Source of the DNA: Paraburkholderia edwinii
Lineage (GTDB): Bacteria > Pseudomonadota > Gammaproteobacteria > Burkholderiales > Burkholderiaceae
Direction: 5' to 3'
Length of the DNA: 64,000 nucleotides
Assembly (NCBI RefSeq): GCF_019428685.1
Contig: NZ_CP080095.1
Location: forward strand, 2,542,001-2,606,000
Every line of letters starts with the position of its first letter. The stretch's first letter is position 1. The notes under the pieces were generated by a model. The model ran no database searches, was not told where the DNA came from, and worked only from the letters and a program-made list of their open reading frames with translations. Shown here one piece after another: positions 46,152-57,653 of this stretch. The position numbers and the translations under genes are program-made.

Positions 46152-46500
46152 GGGCGGGGAGGGGCGGCAATATTGAAGGGCCCACGCCCGCGCAATGTCT
46201 ATGCCATGATGCGGATGCGCGCGGCAGCGGCCGTGCGGCGCACGGACGGCGCAGCAGAAAGCGCAGTCCGGATCCGCAACGGGCCCACGGCAAGCCCACG
46301 CAGATGCGGCCTCGCATGAACCGCAAGCGAGCCGCAAGCCGATGGCAAGCCGGACGTGGAGCCGGAGCGCAGGCAGCACCGCAAGCGCCCCGCGCGCACG
46401 CCGCGCGTGCGTGCGCGCGCCGGCGTGGTGCCGCGCCGCCGCCATCGCCTTTATCGTTGCCTTCGATTACCGACCTCACTCACCTGTTACGCCGAAAGCC
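46152..46500. other. GC-rich divergent intergenic region
   Basis: A 349-base gap between the OxlT-like gene (minus) and the hydrolase gene (plus). Its GC content is very high and several open frames cross it on both strands, but none has a ribosome site. It presumably holds the divergent promoters. Confidence 0.4.
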
Positions 46501-47511
46501 ATGCAAGACTATTCGATATTCAACGCGGGCCACGTGGTGCTGCAGTCCGGCATCACGTTCAGGGACGCGCAACTCGCCTACAAGACGTACGGCCGACTCG
46601 ACGCCGCGAAGTCGAACGTGATCCTGTACATGACGTCGTTCTCCGCGCATCACTACGACGTCGACTGGCTGATCGGCCCCGGCAAGGCGCTCGATACCGA
46701 GCGCTATTTCGTGATCGTGCCGAATCTGTTCGGCAATGGGCTGTCGTCGTCGCCGAGCAATGCGGTCGAGCCGTTCAACGGCACGCGCTGGCCGAACTTC
46801 ACGATTGCCGACAACGTCGCGGTGCAGCGCCGGCTGCTCGACGAGCTCGGCATCGAAACGCTTCAGCTCGCGTGCGGCTGGTCGATGGGCGGCATCCAGG
46901 CGTATCACTGGGCCGCGCTCTATCCGGCGATGGTGAAGCGGCTCGCCGTGCTATGCGGCGCGGCGAAGACGTCGCCGCACAACCTCGTGTTCCTCGAAGG
47001 CGTTCGCGCGACGCTGACCGCCGATGCCGCTTTCCAGAACGGCACCTTCGTCGCGCGCCCCGAACGCGGACTGCGCGCGATGGGCCGCAGCTATGCGGCG
47101 ATGGCGATGTCGCAGACGTTCTATCGTGAGGAACTGTGGCGCCGCGCCGGCTTTTCTTCGCTGGAAGATTATCTGGTGATGAGCTGGGAGGCCAACTTCC
47201 TGCGCCGCGATGCGAACAATCTGCTCGCGCACCTGTGGACCTGGCAGCATGCGAACATCGCCGCCAACGACATCTATCGCGGCGACTTCCACGCCGCGTT
47301 GCAGGCGATCACCGCCAACGCGCTGATCATGCCGAGCGAGACAGATCTGTATTTTCAGGTGGAAGACAACCGTCTCGAAGTCGAGCAGATGCGCAATGCG
47401 CGGCTGCTGCCGATTCCTTCGGTATGGGGCCATCGCGCGGGCCTGCCGACCGCCAACGTCGAGGATGCTGCGTTCATTACCGAGGCGTTCACGCAGTTGC
47501 TTGCGCAATAA
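46501..47511 (+). CDS. Alpha/beta hydrolase, homoserine O-acetyltransferase-like
   Basis: The 336-residue protein belongs to the MetX-like alpha/beta hydrolases. The nucleophile elbow [13 protein letters not shown] provides Ser, PSETDLYF the Asp and WGHRAG the His of the triad. The [13 protein letters not shown] loop replaces the longer CRGS-type motif of true MetX, so homoserine acetylation is doubtful and a hydrolase or other acyltransferase role is plausible. GAAAG precedes the ATG. It is divergent from the OxlT-like carrier, possibly a functional pair. Confidence 0.82.
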   Translation: MQDYSIFNAGHVVLQSGITFRDAQLAYKTYGRLDAAKSNVILYMTSFSAHHYDVDWLIGPGKALDTERYFVIVPNLFGNGLSSSPSNAVEPFNGTRWPNFTIADNVAVQRRLLDELGIETLQLACGWSMGGIQAYHWAALYPAMVKRLAVLCGAAKTSPHNLVFLEGVRATLTADAAFQNGTFVARPERGLRAMGRSYAAMAMSQTFYREELWRRAGFSSLEDYLVMSWEANFLRRDANNLLAHLWTWQHANIAANDIYRGDFHAALQAITANALIMPSETDLYFQVEDNRLEVEQMRNARLLPIPSVWGHRAGLPTANVEDAAFITEAFTQLLAQ

Positions 47512-48013
47512 ACGAAGCGCCGCTTAGCGGCTTGCGGGCAGCGCGCTTTGCCGCGTGTGCTCGCTAAACGCGCGCCCCGGCTTCAGGCGCACCGGTACAT
47601 GCGCGAGCTTCGCACGGTCGACGCTGACGTCGAGACCGCCGCCGCTTCCTCGTAGCTCAGGCCTTCCACTTCCGCCAGCAGCAGCGATGCGCGCTCGGGC
47701 GGTGCCAGCCGGCATTCAGTGCATAGCCGTGGATGTCCCTAAAAATTCCGACAGCGGCCGTTCGAATGCAAAGCATAACGCGACCTCTTGCACGAGCGCA
47801 TCCCAACATCGCTAGCCTTCTGTAAGTGGGCAACGTGCCGACTCCCGTCGGGTGAGATCTAATTGAACGGCCTGATGCCTCGTGAAGATCGGCCGGAAGG
47901 TCGGCGATGCGTCGATGTTCATGGTCGAACCGGAAGCGGGATCCGGGTCTCGCGTGGCCGTCGACGACGTTCGCTAAAGCGGCGCTTTCGCTGTCTTCGC
48001 GCAGCGGCCCGAC
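47512..48013. other. Degenerate region between hydrolase and psiE-like gene
   Basis: No intact gene is seen. It contains an ECF-sigma remnant at 47583-47708 and, near 47890-47980, a short plus-strand frame reading KVGDASMFMVEPEAG that I cannot assign. The region looks eroded. Confidence 0.45.
47583..47708 (-). pseudogene. ECF sigma factor region-4 remnant
   Basis: A minus-strand frame reads LAPPERASLLLAEVEGLSYEEAA, which matches the start of sigma-70 region 4 of ECF-type sigma factors (PPERRAVLLLAEVEGLSYEEAA-like). After that the frame reads VSTSASTVRSS and stops, while an adjacent frame continues with LDVSVDRAK, suggesting a frameshift. Upstream of 47708 no region 2 is visible. I interpret this as the leftover of a deleted sigma-factor gene. 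Confidence 0.55.
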
Positions 48014-48580
48014 TCAATCGCCCCGCCGCGCACCTTCGCCGGATCGTGTTTCCTGCTGCCGCTTTGCATACATGGCCCGGTCGGCTTCGGCGTGCGCCGC
48101 CGTGGTCGCGTCGACCGGATCGTCGCGCTGCCGCATCAGCCAGTAGACGCTCCCCAGCGCCACCAGCGCAAGCGCAAGCGCCGCGATCTGCGTGGGTGCG
48201 CTGGCCGGATCGAGAATGATGAATTTGCGGGCGATGGCAAGCAGCGCAATGAGAACCACCGTCTTGACCTGAACGATATGATCCTGCCGCGCCATCACGC
48301 GCGTAATCGAATGTTTGAATTCCATTGCGATCAGTAACGTCATGACCATGCCGAAGACCGTTTGAAACACTGCGTGATCGAGCGGGTTCAGCGCGTCCGA
48401 AACCAGCAATACAGTAACCGCTTGAATCAATTGCCAAAGCGTCACGAGAATGATGACGGAGATCACCAGGCTCAGCACATGTGCGACAAGCTGTTCGAAG
48501 CGTTCATAAAAGGTGAGTACGTCCCACTGCAGACGCAGCGCATCGAAATCCCTGCGCACCCAGTTTTTCTTTCTGTCCAT
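48014..48580 (-). CDS. PsiE family inner membrane protein
   Basis: The 188-residue protein has four membrane segments (about 30-55, 62-82, 100-120, 132-150) after a charged N-terminus, and includes MEFKHSITRVM and VVLIALLAIARKFIIL, typical of the phosphate-starvation-inducible PsiE family. The molecular function is unknown. PsiE is one of the genes in known heat-resistance islands. GGGAG seven bases before the ATG at 48580 supports the start. It is divergent from the AraC-type regulator gene. Confidence 0.85.
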   Translation of the reverse strand: MDRKKNWVRRDFDALRLQWDVLTFYERFEQLVAHVLSLVISVIILVTLWQLIQAVTVLLVSDALNPLDHAVFQTVFGMVMTLLIAMEFKHSITRVMARQDHIVQVKTVVLIALLAIARKFIILDPASAPTQIAALALALVALGSVYWLMRQRDDPVDATTAAHAEADRAMYAKRQQETRSGEGARRGD

Positions 48581-48912
48581 GATCTGGCTCCCGGGCGGCT
48601 GCCGATACGCGGCGCGCGCGCAGCGGGGTGAGGATTTGCACATGCGTCGTGCGCCTGGTCAGTGACGATGCGGCAGCCCATGCGCCACGGTCTTTCGAAT
48701 TCATGCTGTTTCTTTGCAGATAGCTGCTCGAAAACGCAACGGGCGAAGTTAGATGTTGCAAGTTTTAAGTCACCGTTGCCTGCGAGCACCCTCGGGATCG
48801 GCGAATGCGCCATTTTTTATGTTCGCGGGCAGGAGCGCGGCATGACACACGTACTAAGCTAGGAGCAGGAATAGTCACAACAGACCCGGAGGCCGCATCC
48901 CGACAGCGCAAT
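48581..48912. other. Divergent intergenic region, psiE-like and AraC genes
   Basis: These 332 bases probably contain the promoters of both genes and the operator of the regulator. A longer frame of the regulator could start at 48805, but it has no ribosome site. No gene is supported. Confidence 0.4.
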
Positions 48913-49803
48913 ATGGAACGTACCGATTTCCCCGCGCCCCTTCAAGGATTACGCCACTACCCGACCCGCGCTACGTGCGTCGACCGGTCGGGTCGGATAC
49001 GCCCCGACATCTTCCTGCTCGTACCGGCCGACAGGACAGGAGTAGAAGCAAGCAGCCGTGACGCAACCGGCAAACGTAACCGCATCAGCGTTAGTGCACC
49101 GTGTATCGCGTTCGTTCCAGCCACGGCGCAATTAGCCGCGCCTAGGGACGATCCTCAAGGGATCGTCATCACGCTCGATTTGCAAACGCTCAAAAGCAAA
49201 TTACGACAGGTTTTCGGATCGGCTGCCCGTGAGTTGCCGCTATGGTTTCAGGCTTGGGACCCGTTCCTGCGCGCGGCGGCCGACACGCTGATGTCGCTCT
49301 CTCAAACCGCCGCCGTAGATGCTGGCTGCCTCGAATCCTTCGCCGACGCCATCGCCCTGCATGTCTCGTACCATTACAGCCGCAACGCTCGTGCGAGCGA
49401 CCCCGAAGTACCGATCGACCAGCAAAAACTGGCGCGCATCAACATCTACATCGCCGAACATATTGCCGAGAACATCCAGGTCGAGCATCTGGCCGCGCTG
49501 GTGCACATGAGTCAATCGCACTTCGCGCGTGCATTCAAGAAGGTCACGGGTTCCCCACCTCATTTTCATTTGACGACTGAGCGCCTGAGGCTTGCCAAAT
49601 GGATGCTGTCTTCGAGTCAGGTGCCGCTCGTTGACGTTGCGGCCCGCGTGGGTTTCCAGACCCAGCAGCATTTCACCGAAGTGTTTCATCGCTACACGGG
49701 AATGACTCCCCGCGCATTCCGCCTTGCCGCGCGAAGCGAATTGCCGGAATTCGGAAAGCGCACGCCAGGATCGCAGAATCCCGACACGTCTTCGCAGGAA
49801 TGA
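48913..49803 (+). CDS. AraC-family transcriptional regulator
   Basis: The 296-residue protein has an N-terminal region without a clear ligand-binding signature and a C-terminal AraC DNA-binding domain (about 190-290). The first helix-turn-helix lies in VEHLAALVHMSQSHFARAFK and the second in VDVAARVGFQTQQHFTEVFHRYTGMTPRAFR. It likely controls a nearby promoter, possibly the heat/acid-stress genes that follow on the same strand; that is inference. The ATG at 48913 is preceded by a purine-rich sequence. Confidence 0.85.
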   Translation: MERTDFPAPLQGLRHYPTRATCVDRSGRIRPDIFLLVPADRTGVEASSRDATGKRNRISVSAPCIAFVPATAQLAAPRDDPQGIVITLDLQTLKSKLRQVFGSAARELPLWFQAWDPFLRAAADTLMSLSQTAAVDAGCLESFADAIALHVSYHYSRNARASDPEVPIDQQKLARINIYIAEHIAENIQVEHLAALVHMSQSHFARAFKKVTGSPPHFHLTTERLRLAKWMLSSSQVPLVDVAARVGFQTQQHFTEVFHRYTGMTPRAFRLAARSELPEFGKRTPGSQNPDTSSQE

Positions 49804-49899
49804 GAAAGAAGTCACTTCTGTCGGCGCGTAGTGTTGAATGCGTCGCTTCAATGGCTCCGCCAGAGGCGAATACAGTTCATTGCTACGCGAGGCCTCACG

Positions 49900-50466
49900 A
49901 TGCACGATCTGCTCGGACACGCGTGGTGGATGCTGGCGCTGCGCGGCGCCGCCGGTTTCGTATTTGGCGCGCTGGCGCTGGTTCTACCTGGTCTTACGCT
50001 CACCTTTCTGGTCGCACTGTACGCGGCCTACGCGATTATCAGCGGCATTAGCGCGATCAGCGGGGCAATCCGTCATCGTCATGACACATCGGGCTGGTGG
50101 GCGCCGCTGCTGCTGGGATTGTTCAGCGTCGTCGCCGGTGGGATCGCAATCTTCCTGCCGGCCATCACTGCGCTGGTGCTCGTCATCGTGATGGGCGTCA
50201 ATGCCATCGCGACAGGCGTGTTCGATCTCATTACCGTCTTCCGGTTGCGTGGCCGCGTGCGGCGCGCCTGGTTGCTGTTTGCAACCGGAGTTATTTCGCT
50301 GGTATTCGGCGTGCTCGTGATCGCCTGGCCCGGCGCTGGCGCGCTCGCGCTCGTCTGGATGATCGGTGTGTACGCCATTTTCAGCGGTGCCTTGCTACTG
50401 GTGCTCGGCCTGAGCGCGCGCGGCTGGCTTCGCGACGGGCTGACGGGTCACCCATCCACTGGATGA
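49900..50466 (+). CDS. HdeD family membrane protein
   Basis: The 188-residue protein has six membrane helices arranged as three hairpins and matches HdeD/DUF308: WWMLALRGAAGFVFGALALVLPG at the N-terminus and VWMIGVYAIFSGALLLVLGL near the C-terminus. HdeD of E. coli supports acid resistance at high cell density, and homologues occur in the heat-resistance locus. GAGG precedes the ATG. It is co-oriented with the Hsp20 and ClpG-like genes, 42 bases upstream of the former. Confidence 0.88.
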   Translation: MHDLLGHAWWMLALRGAAGFVFGALALVLPGLTLTFLVALYAAYAIISGISAISGAIRHRHDTSGWWAPLLLGLFSVVAGGIAIFLPAITALVLVIVMGVNAIATGVFDLITVFRLRGRVRRAWLLFATGVISLVFGVLVIAWPGAGALALVWMIGVYAIFSGALLLVLGLSARGWLRDGLTGHPSTG

Positions 50467-50508
50467 CCGCGTCAATTCGTGCATCTTCCTTCATGAAAGG
50501 AGTCGGTC

Positions 50509-51120
50509 ATGCTGCTCGATCTCGACAAGTGGAACCCGTTCAGGTTTTTGCGCCATTCCTTCGAGGAGAAACAGACACAGGCGTCGTCCGGCGCGACACA
50601 ACAGGCTCAGCAGCAAAACCCCCAGCGCACGGCCGCCGCGCAGCCGTCTGGCGCCGCCTTGCCGGCGTTATGGTCCGACCCGCAGCGTTGGCCCCTGGCC
50701 GACCCGTTTCATCTGCTCACCGATCTGATCCGCGATCCTTTCGGCGGCCTTGGTCCCTTGGAACAGTGGTTCGGCGATTTCAGTCCCAGCCGGTTTCAGC
50801 CGCGTATCGACGTGGTCGACGACGGCGACGCCCTGCGTATCGTCGCCGAACTGCCGGGCCTGAGTCGCGACGACGTGAAGCTCGAAGTGATCGAGAACAT
50901 GCTGGTACTGAGCGGCAATAAGCAGATCGAGTCTAAGGACGAAGAAAAAGGCTGTTACCGCGTGGAACGCGCGTTCGGGCAATTTCAGCGGGCGATTCCG
51001 TTGCCGTCCGGCGTCGACCTGGATCGTGCCGACACGCGCTTCGCCAACGGCGTGCTGACCATACGCGTGCCCAAGGCGGGCGTGACAAAGCAGACCGCAA
51101 AGCAGATCGAGATCAGGTGA
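50509..51120 (+). CDS. Hsp20/alpha-crystallin small heat-shock protein
   Basis: The 203-residue protein has a Gln-rich N-terminal arm (about 1-95) and an alpha-crystallin domain (about 98-200). FQPRIDVVDDGDALRIVAELPG opens the domain and FANGVLTIRVPK is the A-x-x-x-N-G-V-L signature. It lacks an I-x-I motif at the very end apart from KQIEIR. Small heat-shock proteins hold unfolded clients for ATP-driven disaggregases. AAGGAG before the ATG supports the start. It lies directly upstream of the ClpG-type gene, the same order as in known heat-resistance loci. Confidence 0.92.
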   Translation: MLLDLDKWNPFRFLRHSFEEKQTQASSGATQQAQQQNPQRTAAAQPSGAALPALWSDPQRWPLADPFHLLTDLIRDPFGGLGPLEQWFGDFSPSRFQPRIDVVDDGDALRIVAELPGLSRDDVKLEVIENMLVLSGNKQIESKDEEKGCYRVERAFGQFQRAIPLPSGVDLDRADTRFANGVLTIRVPKAGVTKQTAKQIEIR

Positions 51121-51258
51121 CGCGCGAACCTCGTTTCGCCGCGAAAGATCGTGAAGCAGTGCGTCAGCGAGGCAGAAACATCCAGGATATGGACAGCCCA
51201 GTCCCAACCGCTCACATCGCAACGCACAGCGCTTGGGCAGAACCTGAAGAGGAACATC

Positions 51259-54087
<2,829 letters not shown>

Positions 54088-54140
54088 GGCTTGGAAACGA
54101 CGGGTGCGACCGGTGAATCAACGCCGCCGGCTGTACCCGT

Positions 54141-54413
54141 TTACTGTGCCACTTCTCCCGCGATCATCTCGTCGCGATAGCACCAGATCCACGATTCGCC
54201 TGGTTCGATGGAACGCACCAGTGGGTGGCCGGTCGCATGATAATGCGCGCTCGCATGGCGATTAGGCGACGAGTCGCAACACGCTACATGACCGCACGAC
54301 ATGCAGAGCCGCAGATGCACCCAGGGCTGGCCGAGTTTCACGCAGTCCTCGCAATAGTCCTTCGGGGTCTGCAATACGCGGATTCCATCGAGATGTGTGC
54401 AGGTGGGAGTCAT
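54141..54413 (-). CDS. ZnF-UBP domain protein
   Basis: The 90-residue protein is essentially one ubiquitin-protease-type zinc finger. CTHLDGI, CEDCVKLG, HLRLCMSCGHVACCDSS and HASAHYHATGHPLV supply the Cys and His ligands. Bacteria lack ubiquitin, so the target must differ; some bacterial members are encoded next to thioredoxin-reductase-like flavoproteins, as here. AGGAG seven bases before the ATG at 54413 supports the start. It follows the flavoprotein gene by 74 bases on the same strand. Confidence 0.87.
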   Translation of the reverse strand: MTPTCTHLDGIRVLQTPKDYCEDCVKLGQPWVHLRLCMSCGHVACCDSSPNRHASAHYHATGHPLVRSIEPGESWIWCYRDEMIAGEVAQ

Positions 54414-54487
54414 GGTCAGCTCCTGGTGATGAGATTGCGATCGAGAAAGTGGACGGCGCCTCACTCATGTGAGGGACATGAACCACA

Positions 54488-55723
54488 TCATGCGCCGCTC
54501 AGATAGCGGTGCACGAGCGCCACCGCCGTCGCTCCTTCGCCGACGGCAGCCGCAACACGTTTGATCGAGCCGTGGCGGACATCGCCGGCGGCGAACACGC
54601 CGGGCATGCTGGTTTCCAGATACAGCGGCTCGCGATCCAGCGGCCACTGCAGCTTCCGGTCCGAGTCGTTCAGGTCAGGCCCCGTCACGAGATAGCCCGC
54701 TTCATCGCGAGCCACGCCCACCTCTTTGGCCCAATCGGTCCGCGGCAGGCCGCCGATGCAAACGAACAGCCAGTTCGTCTTCACGCGTCGCGCTTCGCCG
54801 CTGCGGCGATCGGTCAGCGTGATTTCGCGAAGCACGTCGTCGCCGTGCAATGCGGTAACGGTCGTGCAGGTCAGCACGTCGATGTTCGACGTGGATGAAA
54901 TACGGTCGATCAGGTACTGCGACAGTGTGCTTTTCAGCGATGTGTCGCGCACCACCATGGTGACGTGATTGCAGTACTGGGAAAAATGCATCGTGGCCTG
55001 TCCCGCGGAATTGCCGCCACCCACGATGTATACGTGTTCGCCGCGAGCCAGCGACGCCTCGCTCGCACCCGCGCCGTAGTACACACCTGCGCCGCTGAAA
55101 CGCGCTTCGTCTGGCAATTCGAGCAGCCGGTACGCGACACCTGTCGCGCATACGACCGTGCGCGCCGTGATCCGAGAACCGTCTTCCAGATAGACGATAC
55201 CGTTGCCCGTCGAGAAATCCGCGCGCACGCCGGCACGGGCCAGCAGGATTTCCGCGCCGAACCGGACTGCCTGATTGCGGGCCCGCTCGGCGAGCTCGGT
55301 CCCGCTGACACCGTCTGGAAACCCCAGGTAGTTCTCGATCTTCGAAGTGCTGCCGGCCTGCCCACCGACGGCCCAGCGCTCCACCAGGACGGTGCGCAAT
55401 CCCTCGGATGCACCGTAGACCGCTGCGCTCAGACCGGCCGGGCCGGCGCCATAGATCGCGAGATCGTATTCCGAACGTGACGGGCTGCGGAACCAGCCGA
55501 GCTTTTCGGTGATCTGCCGGATGGTCGGACATTCGAGTCGCGTGCCGTCGTGAAACTCGCATACCGGCAGGCGCGCGTCGCCAAGGTGCTGCACGTGTGC
55601 CAGCTTCTCTGCCTCTTCATCACTGCTGAGTTCGATCCACTCGAAGGGAATGTCGCAACGATGCAGGAAATCGCGGATCGCATAGCCTTCCGCAGACCGC
55701 ATGCGTCCATAGATCTTGACCAT
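54488..55723 (-). CDS. Thioredoxin-reductase-like flavoprotein with glutaredoxin-like N-domain
   Basis: The 411-residue protein begins with a glutaredoxin-like fold (1-80: VKIYGRM, RLPVCEF) that lacks the CPYC active site. A two-domain flavoprotein follows with the FAD motif GAGPAG (92-97), KIENYLGFPDG, the NADPH motif GGGNSAGQA (235-243) and a C-terminal FAAGDVR. The redox-active CxxC of thioredoxin reductase is absent: the segment reads YYGAGASEA (215-223). It must pass electrons by another route, perhaps to a partner such as a separate redox protein. GAGG precedes the ATG at 55723; 55738 is an alternative start. Confidence 0.85.
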   Translation of the reverse strand: MVKIYGRMRSAEGYAIRDFLHRCDIPFEWIELSSDEEAEKLAHVQHLGDARLPVCEFHDGTRLECPTIRQITEKLGWFRSPSRSEYDLAIYGAGPAGLSAAVYGASEGLRTVLVERWAVGGQAGSTSKIENYLGFPDGVSGTELAERARNQAVRFGAEILLARAGVRADFSTGNGIVYLEDGSRITARTVVCATGVAYRLLELPDEARFSGAGVYYGAGASEASLARGEHVYIVGGGNSAGQATMHFSQYCNHVTMVVRDTSLKSTLSQYLIDRISSTSNIDVLTCTTVTALHGDDVLREITLTDRRSGEARRVKTNWLFVCIGGLPRTDWAKEVGVARDEAGYLVTGPDLNDSDRKLQWPLDREPLYLETSMPGVFAAGDVRHGSIKRVAAAVGEGATAVALVHRYLSGA

Positions 55724-55769
55724 GTGTGCCTCGCCCATGTCTGTGTTCCGTCATGTGTGTGGTCAACAG

Positions 55770-56009
55770 TCAAAGAGCATCCGCCGGCGCTTCGATCTTT
55801 TGCCGGATGAATCGGCGCCCCCATTCGAAGCCGTCACGCACGGCTTCGGCCTCGGTCAACCATTCCGGCTGAACCGTCTCGGGACGAAACTCGATCGACG
55901 TTTCGGAACCCTTGCGCACGCTGACCTTCGCGCGCCATGCGCCGAACTCATTCTGCTCCGGCTGCACCGCGATCTCGTAGCCTCGCCACGCAAGCGTGTG
56001 TGTCTGCAT
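55770..56009 (-). CDS. Small hypothetical protein
   Basis: This 79-residue protein has beta-strand character (HTLAWRGYEIAVQPEQN, WRAKVSVRKG) followed by a helix (EWLTEAEAVRDGFEWGRRFIRQK). Similar short proteins occur in Burkholderia without assigned function. GGA seven bases before the ATG at 56009 favours this start over the longer frame from 56147. It lies just upstream of the thioredoxin-reductase-like gene on the same strand. Confidence 0.6.
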   Translation of the reverse strand: MQTHTLAWRGYEIAVQPEQNEFGAWRAKVSVRKGSETSIEFRPETVQPEWLTEAEAVRDGFEWGRRFIRQKIEAPADAL

Positions 56010-56277
56010 ACGGTGTCCGACGTCTGCCACGACGCCGCCTCGATTTATTGAAACGCTCTGGCCGGCGCGCGTTGGTCTCAATCCGGCAATACGAACTCCG
56101 TACCCGACCGGGATGCGATCCCGAAGGCCGCCGACTAATCGAAGCAAAACGCGTGGACCGCTTTGTCGAGGTCAGAGCACCTTGCTGACGGTAGACGCGC
56201 CCTAACACGATGACCGCTGCGAGAGCGACGATCGTGGTGCTTCCTGCACTTTCATATCGTCCTCCACAGGACGGTGT

Positions 56278-56808
56278 TCAGGTAGCCACGCCACTCGTGT
56301 TCAAACCCTCCAGTGCCTTTCTCAGACGCTCCTCCTCATCATTCGTGAGAGACGTCTTAATTACCTTTCCACCTAAGGGTTTCAGTTCCGGCAGGACCTT
56401 GTCGAAGTTCACGCGCCGCACCAAAATGAAAAGCGCGGACGAACCCGCCTCGATGTTCTGCCCCGTCGAACGCATGAAATCGTCATCGATTCCATAGTCT
56501 GAGAGCGCGCCCGACAACGCACCCGTGCCGGCGCCGACGGCCATGCCTGTCGCCAGTCCGACAAGCGGATTGAGCAATAACAGGCCAACCAGCGAACCAA
56601 ACAGGCCGCCCCAGGCGGCGCCGCTGAGCGCGCCCATCCCGACGAGATCCACGGCTTGCTTGAGGTGTATCTTGCCCTTCGCGTCCCGGACCACGACGCA
56701 GGCATCCTCAAGGTCGATCAGATGCTCTTTCTGCAGCTGCTGGAGCTTGTTCAACACCTGGTCGGCAGTATCTTCACCTTTGAAACTCACAACGACTAGA
56801 TCGCTCAT
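56278..56808 (-). CDS. DUF1269 domain membrane protein
   Basis: The 176-residue protein matches DUF1269. The N-terminal part (DLVVVSFKGEDTADQVLNKL) precedes a Gly-rich hydrophobic hairpin (about 55-100: GMGALSGAAWGGLFGSLVGLL). A cytoplasmic domain follows with ALFILVRRVNFDKVLPELKP. Members are often annotated as stress-related membrane proteins; the function is unknown. The gene starts at an ATG with a purine-rich upstream sequence. It stands at the end of the stress cluster. Confidence 0.85.
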   Translation of the reverse strand: MSDLVVVSFKGEDTADQVLNKLQQLQKEHLIDLEDACVVVRDAKGKIHLKQAVDLVGMGALSGAAWGGLFGSLVGLLLLNPLVGLATGMAVGAGTGALSGALSDYGIDDDFMRSTGQNIEAGSSALFILVRRVNFDKVLPELKPLGGKVIKTSLTNDEEERLRKALEGLNTSGVAT

Positions 56809-57653
56809 GGACTCGCTCCTTCTTCTGAAAGATCAAACCGAAACACTGCCGGGACAAGACGATCGATTTCAGTCCCAGCGCCAGGTGCAATCCGCTCAGC
56901 CGCTCGGCAAGGCTGCCGCGGTGTCCCGGCACCGCACGTACTTCCGCATCCAGCGGAGGGCCATTGACGGGATGCAATCACCAATCCAGATTAGGCTCGC
57001 GCTGACTGCGCTTCTTCCACGTTCCTGCGAAGACATGTCGGATTTCTGCGATGGCGTCGGGAACTTGCAGCAGCCTTGCACAATAGCCCGGCCGACCAAG
57101 AGAAGAAATTCACTCCAGCGCGCCCTGTGGTGACGGATGCGCGGCGAGGCGAACGCGAGCGGACCGCATGGCTTGCTCCCGCTGTCGTGAGGGTCGGCAA
57201 CCGAATCACCATGGAGTACTGACGGGCTGGTGGAAATGGGGTGGCTGGCCTGCGTACCGAGCTTCTGTGGCTGTTCGCGTTTCGATGCCGAACTGAGCGT
57301 CTCGCCTGGAGGCGACCGTCCGACTTCGGCCAGGCAGCAGACGGTCGACGATCCGGACTGACTGGCGCCAACGAGTCGCAGCCCGTTACCGCGTGAGCGG
57401 ATCAGGCAGTCCCACGGCATCAAGCATCATTCGATGTCGCGGGAGTTCGGACATTGACGCGTCCGGTCCCCTGCTGGAACGATCATACCCAGAACGGGAC
57501 ACGCGATCTGGCCGCGCCGAGCAGCTACCGCGGGGCGCCAGTGCAGAAAGCTTTCGGTTCCAAACATGCCAATTTCCACCTACGATACGCACTGTTGGCG
57601 ATCGCAGACATATCGGGACCGTTGTGCCGGTCGATCAAGGGAGGGGCAAGGAC
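56809..57653. other. Long intergenic region before the GGDEF-EAL gene
   Basis: The 845 bases lack a supportable gene. Minus-strand frames at about 56896-57423 and 56991-57371 are open but have irregular composition and no recognisable motif. A plus-strand extension of the GGDEF-EAL frame back to 57393 looks non-native. It may contain the GGDEF-EAL promoter. Confidence 0.45.

Noticed and set aside
56896..57423. Minus-strand frame of 175 codons upstream of the GGDEF-EAL gene
   Set aside because: No domain, irregular amino-acid composition, no ribosome site, and another frame overlaps it on the same strand.
57393..57653. 87-residue N-terminal extension of the GGDEF-EAL protein
   Set aside because: A GTG with a strong GGGAGG lies downstream and the extension does not look like a PAS or membrane region.
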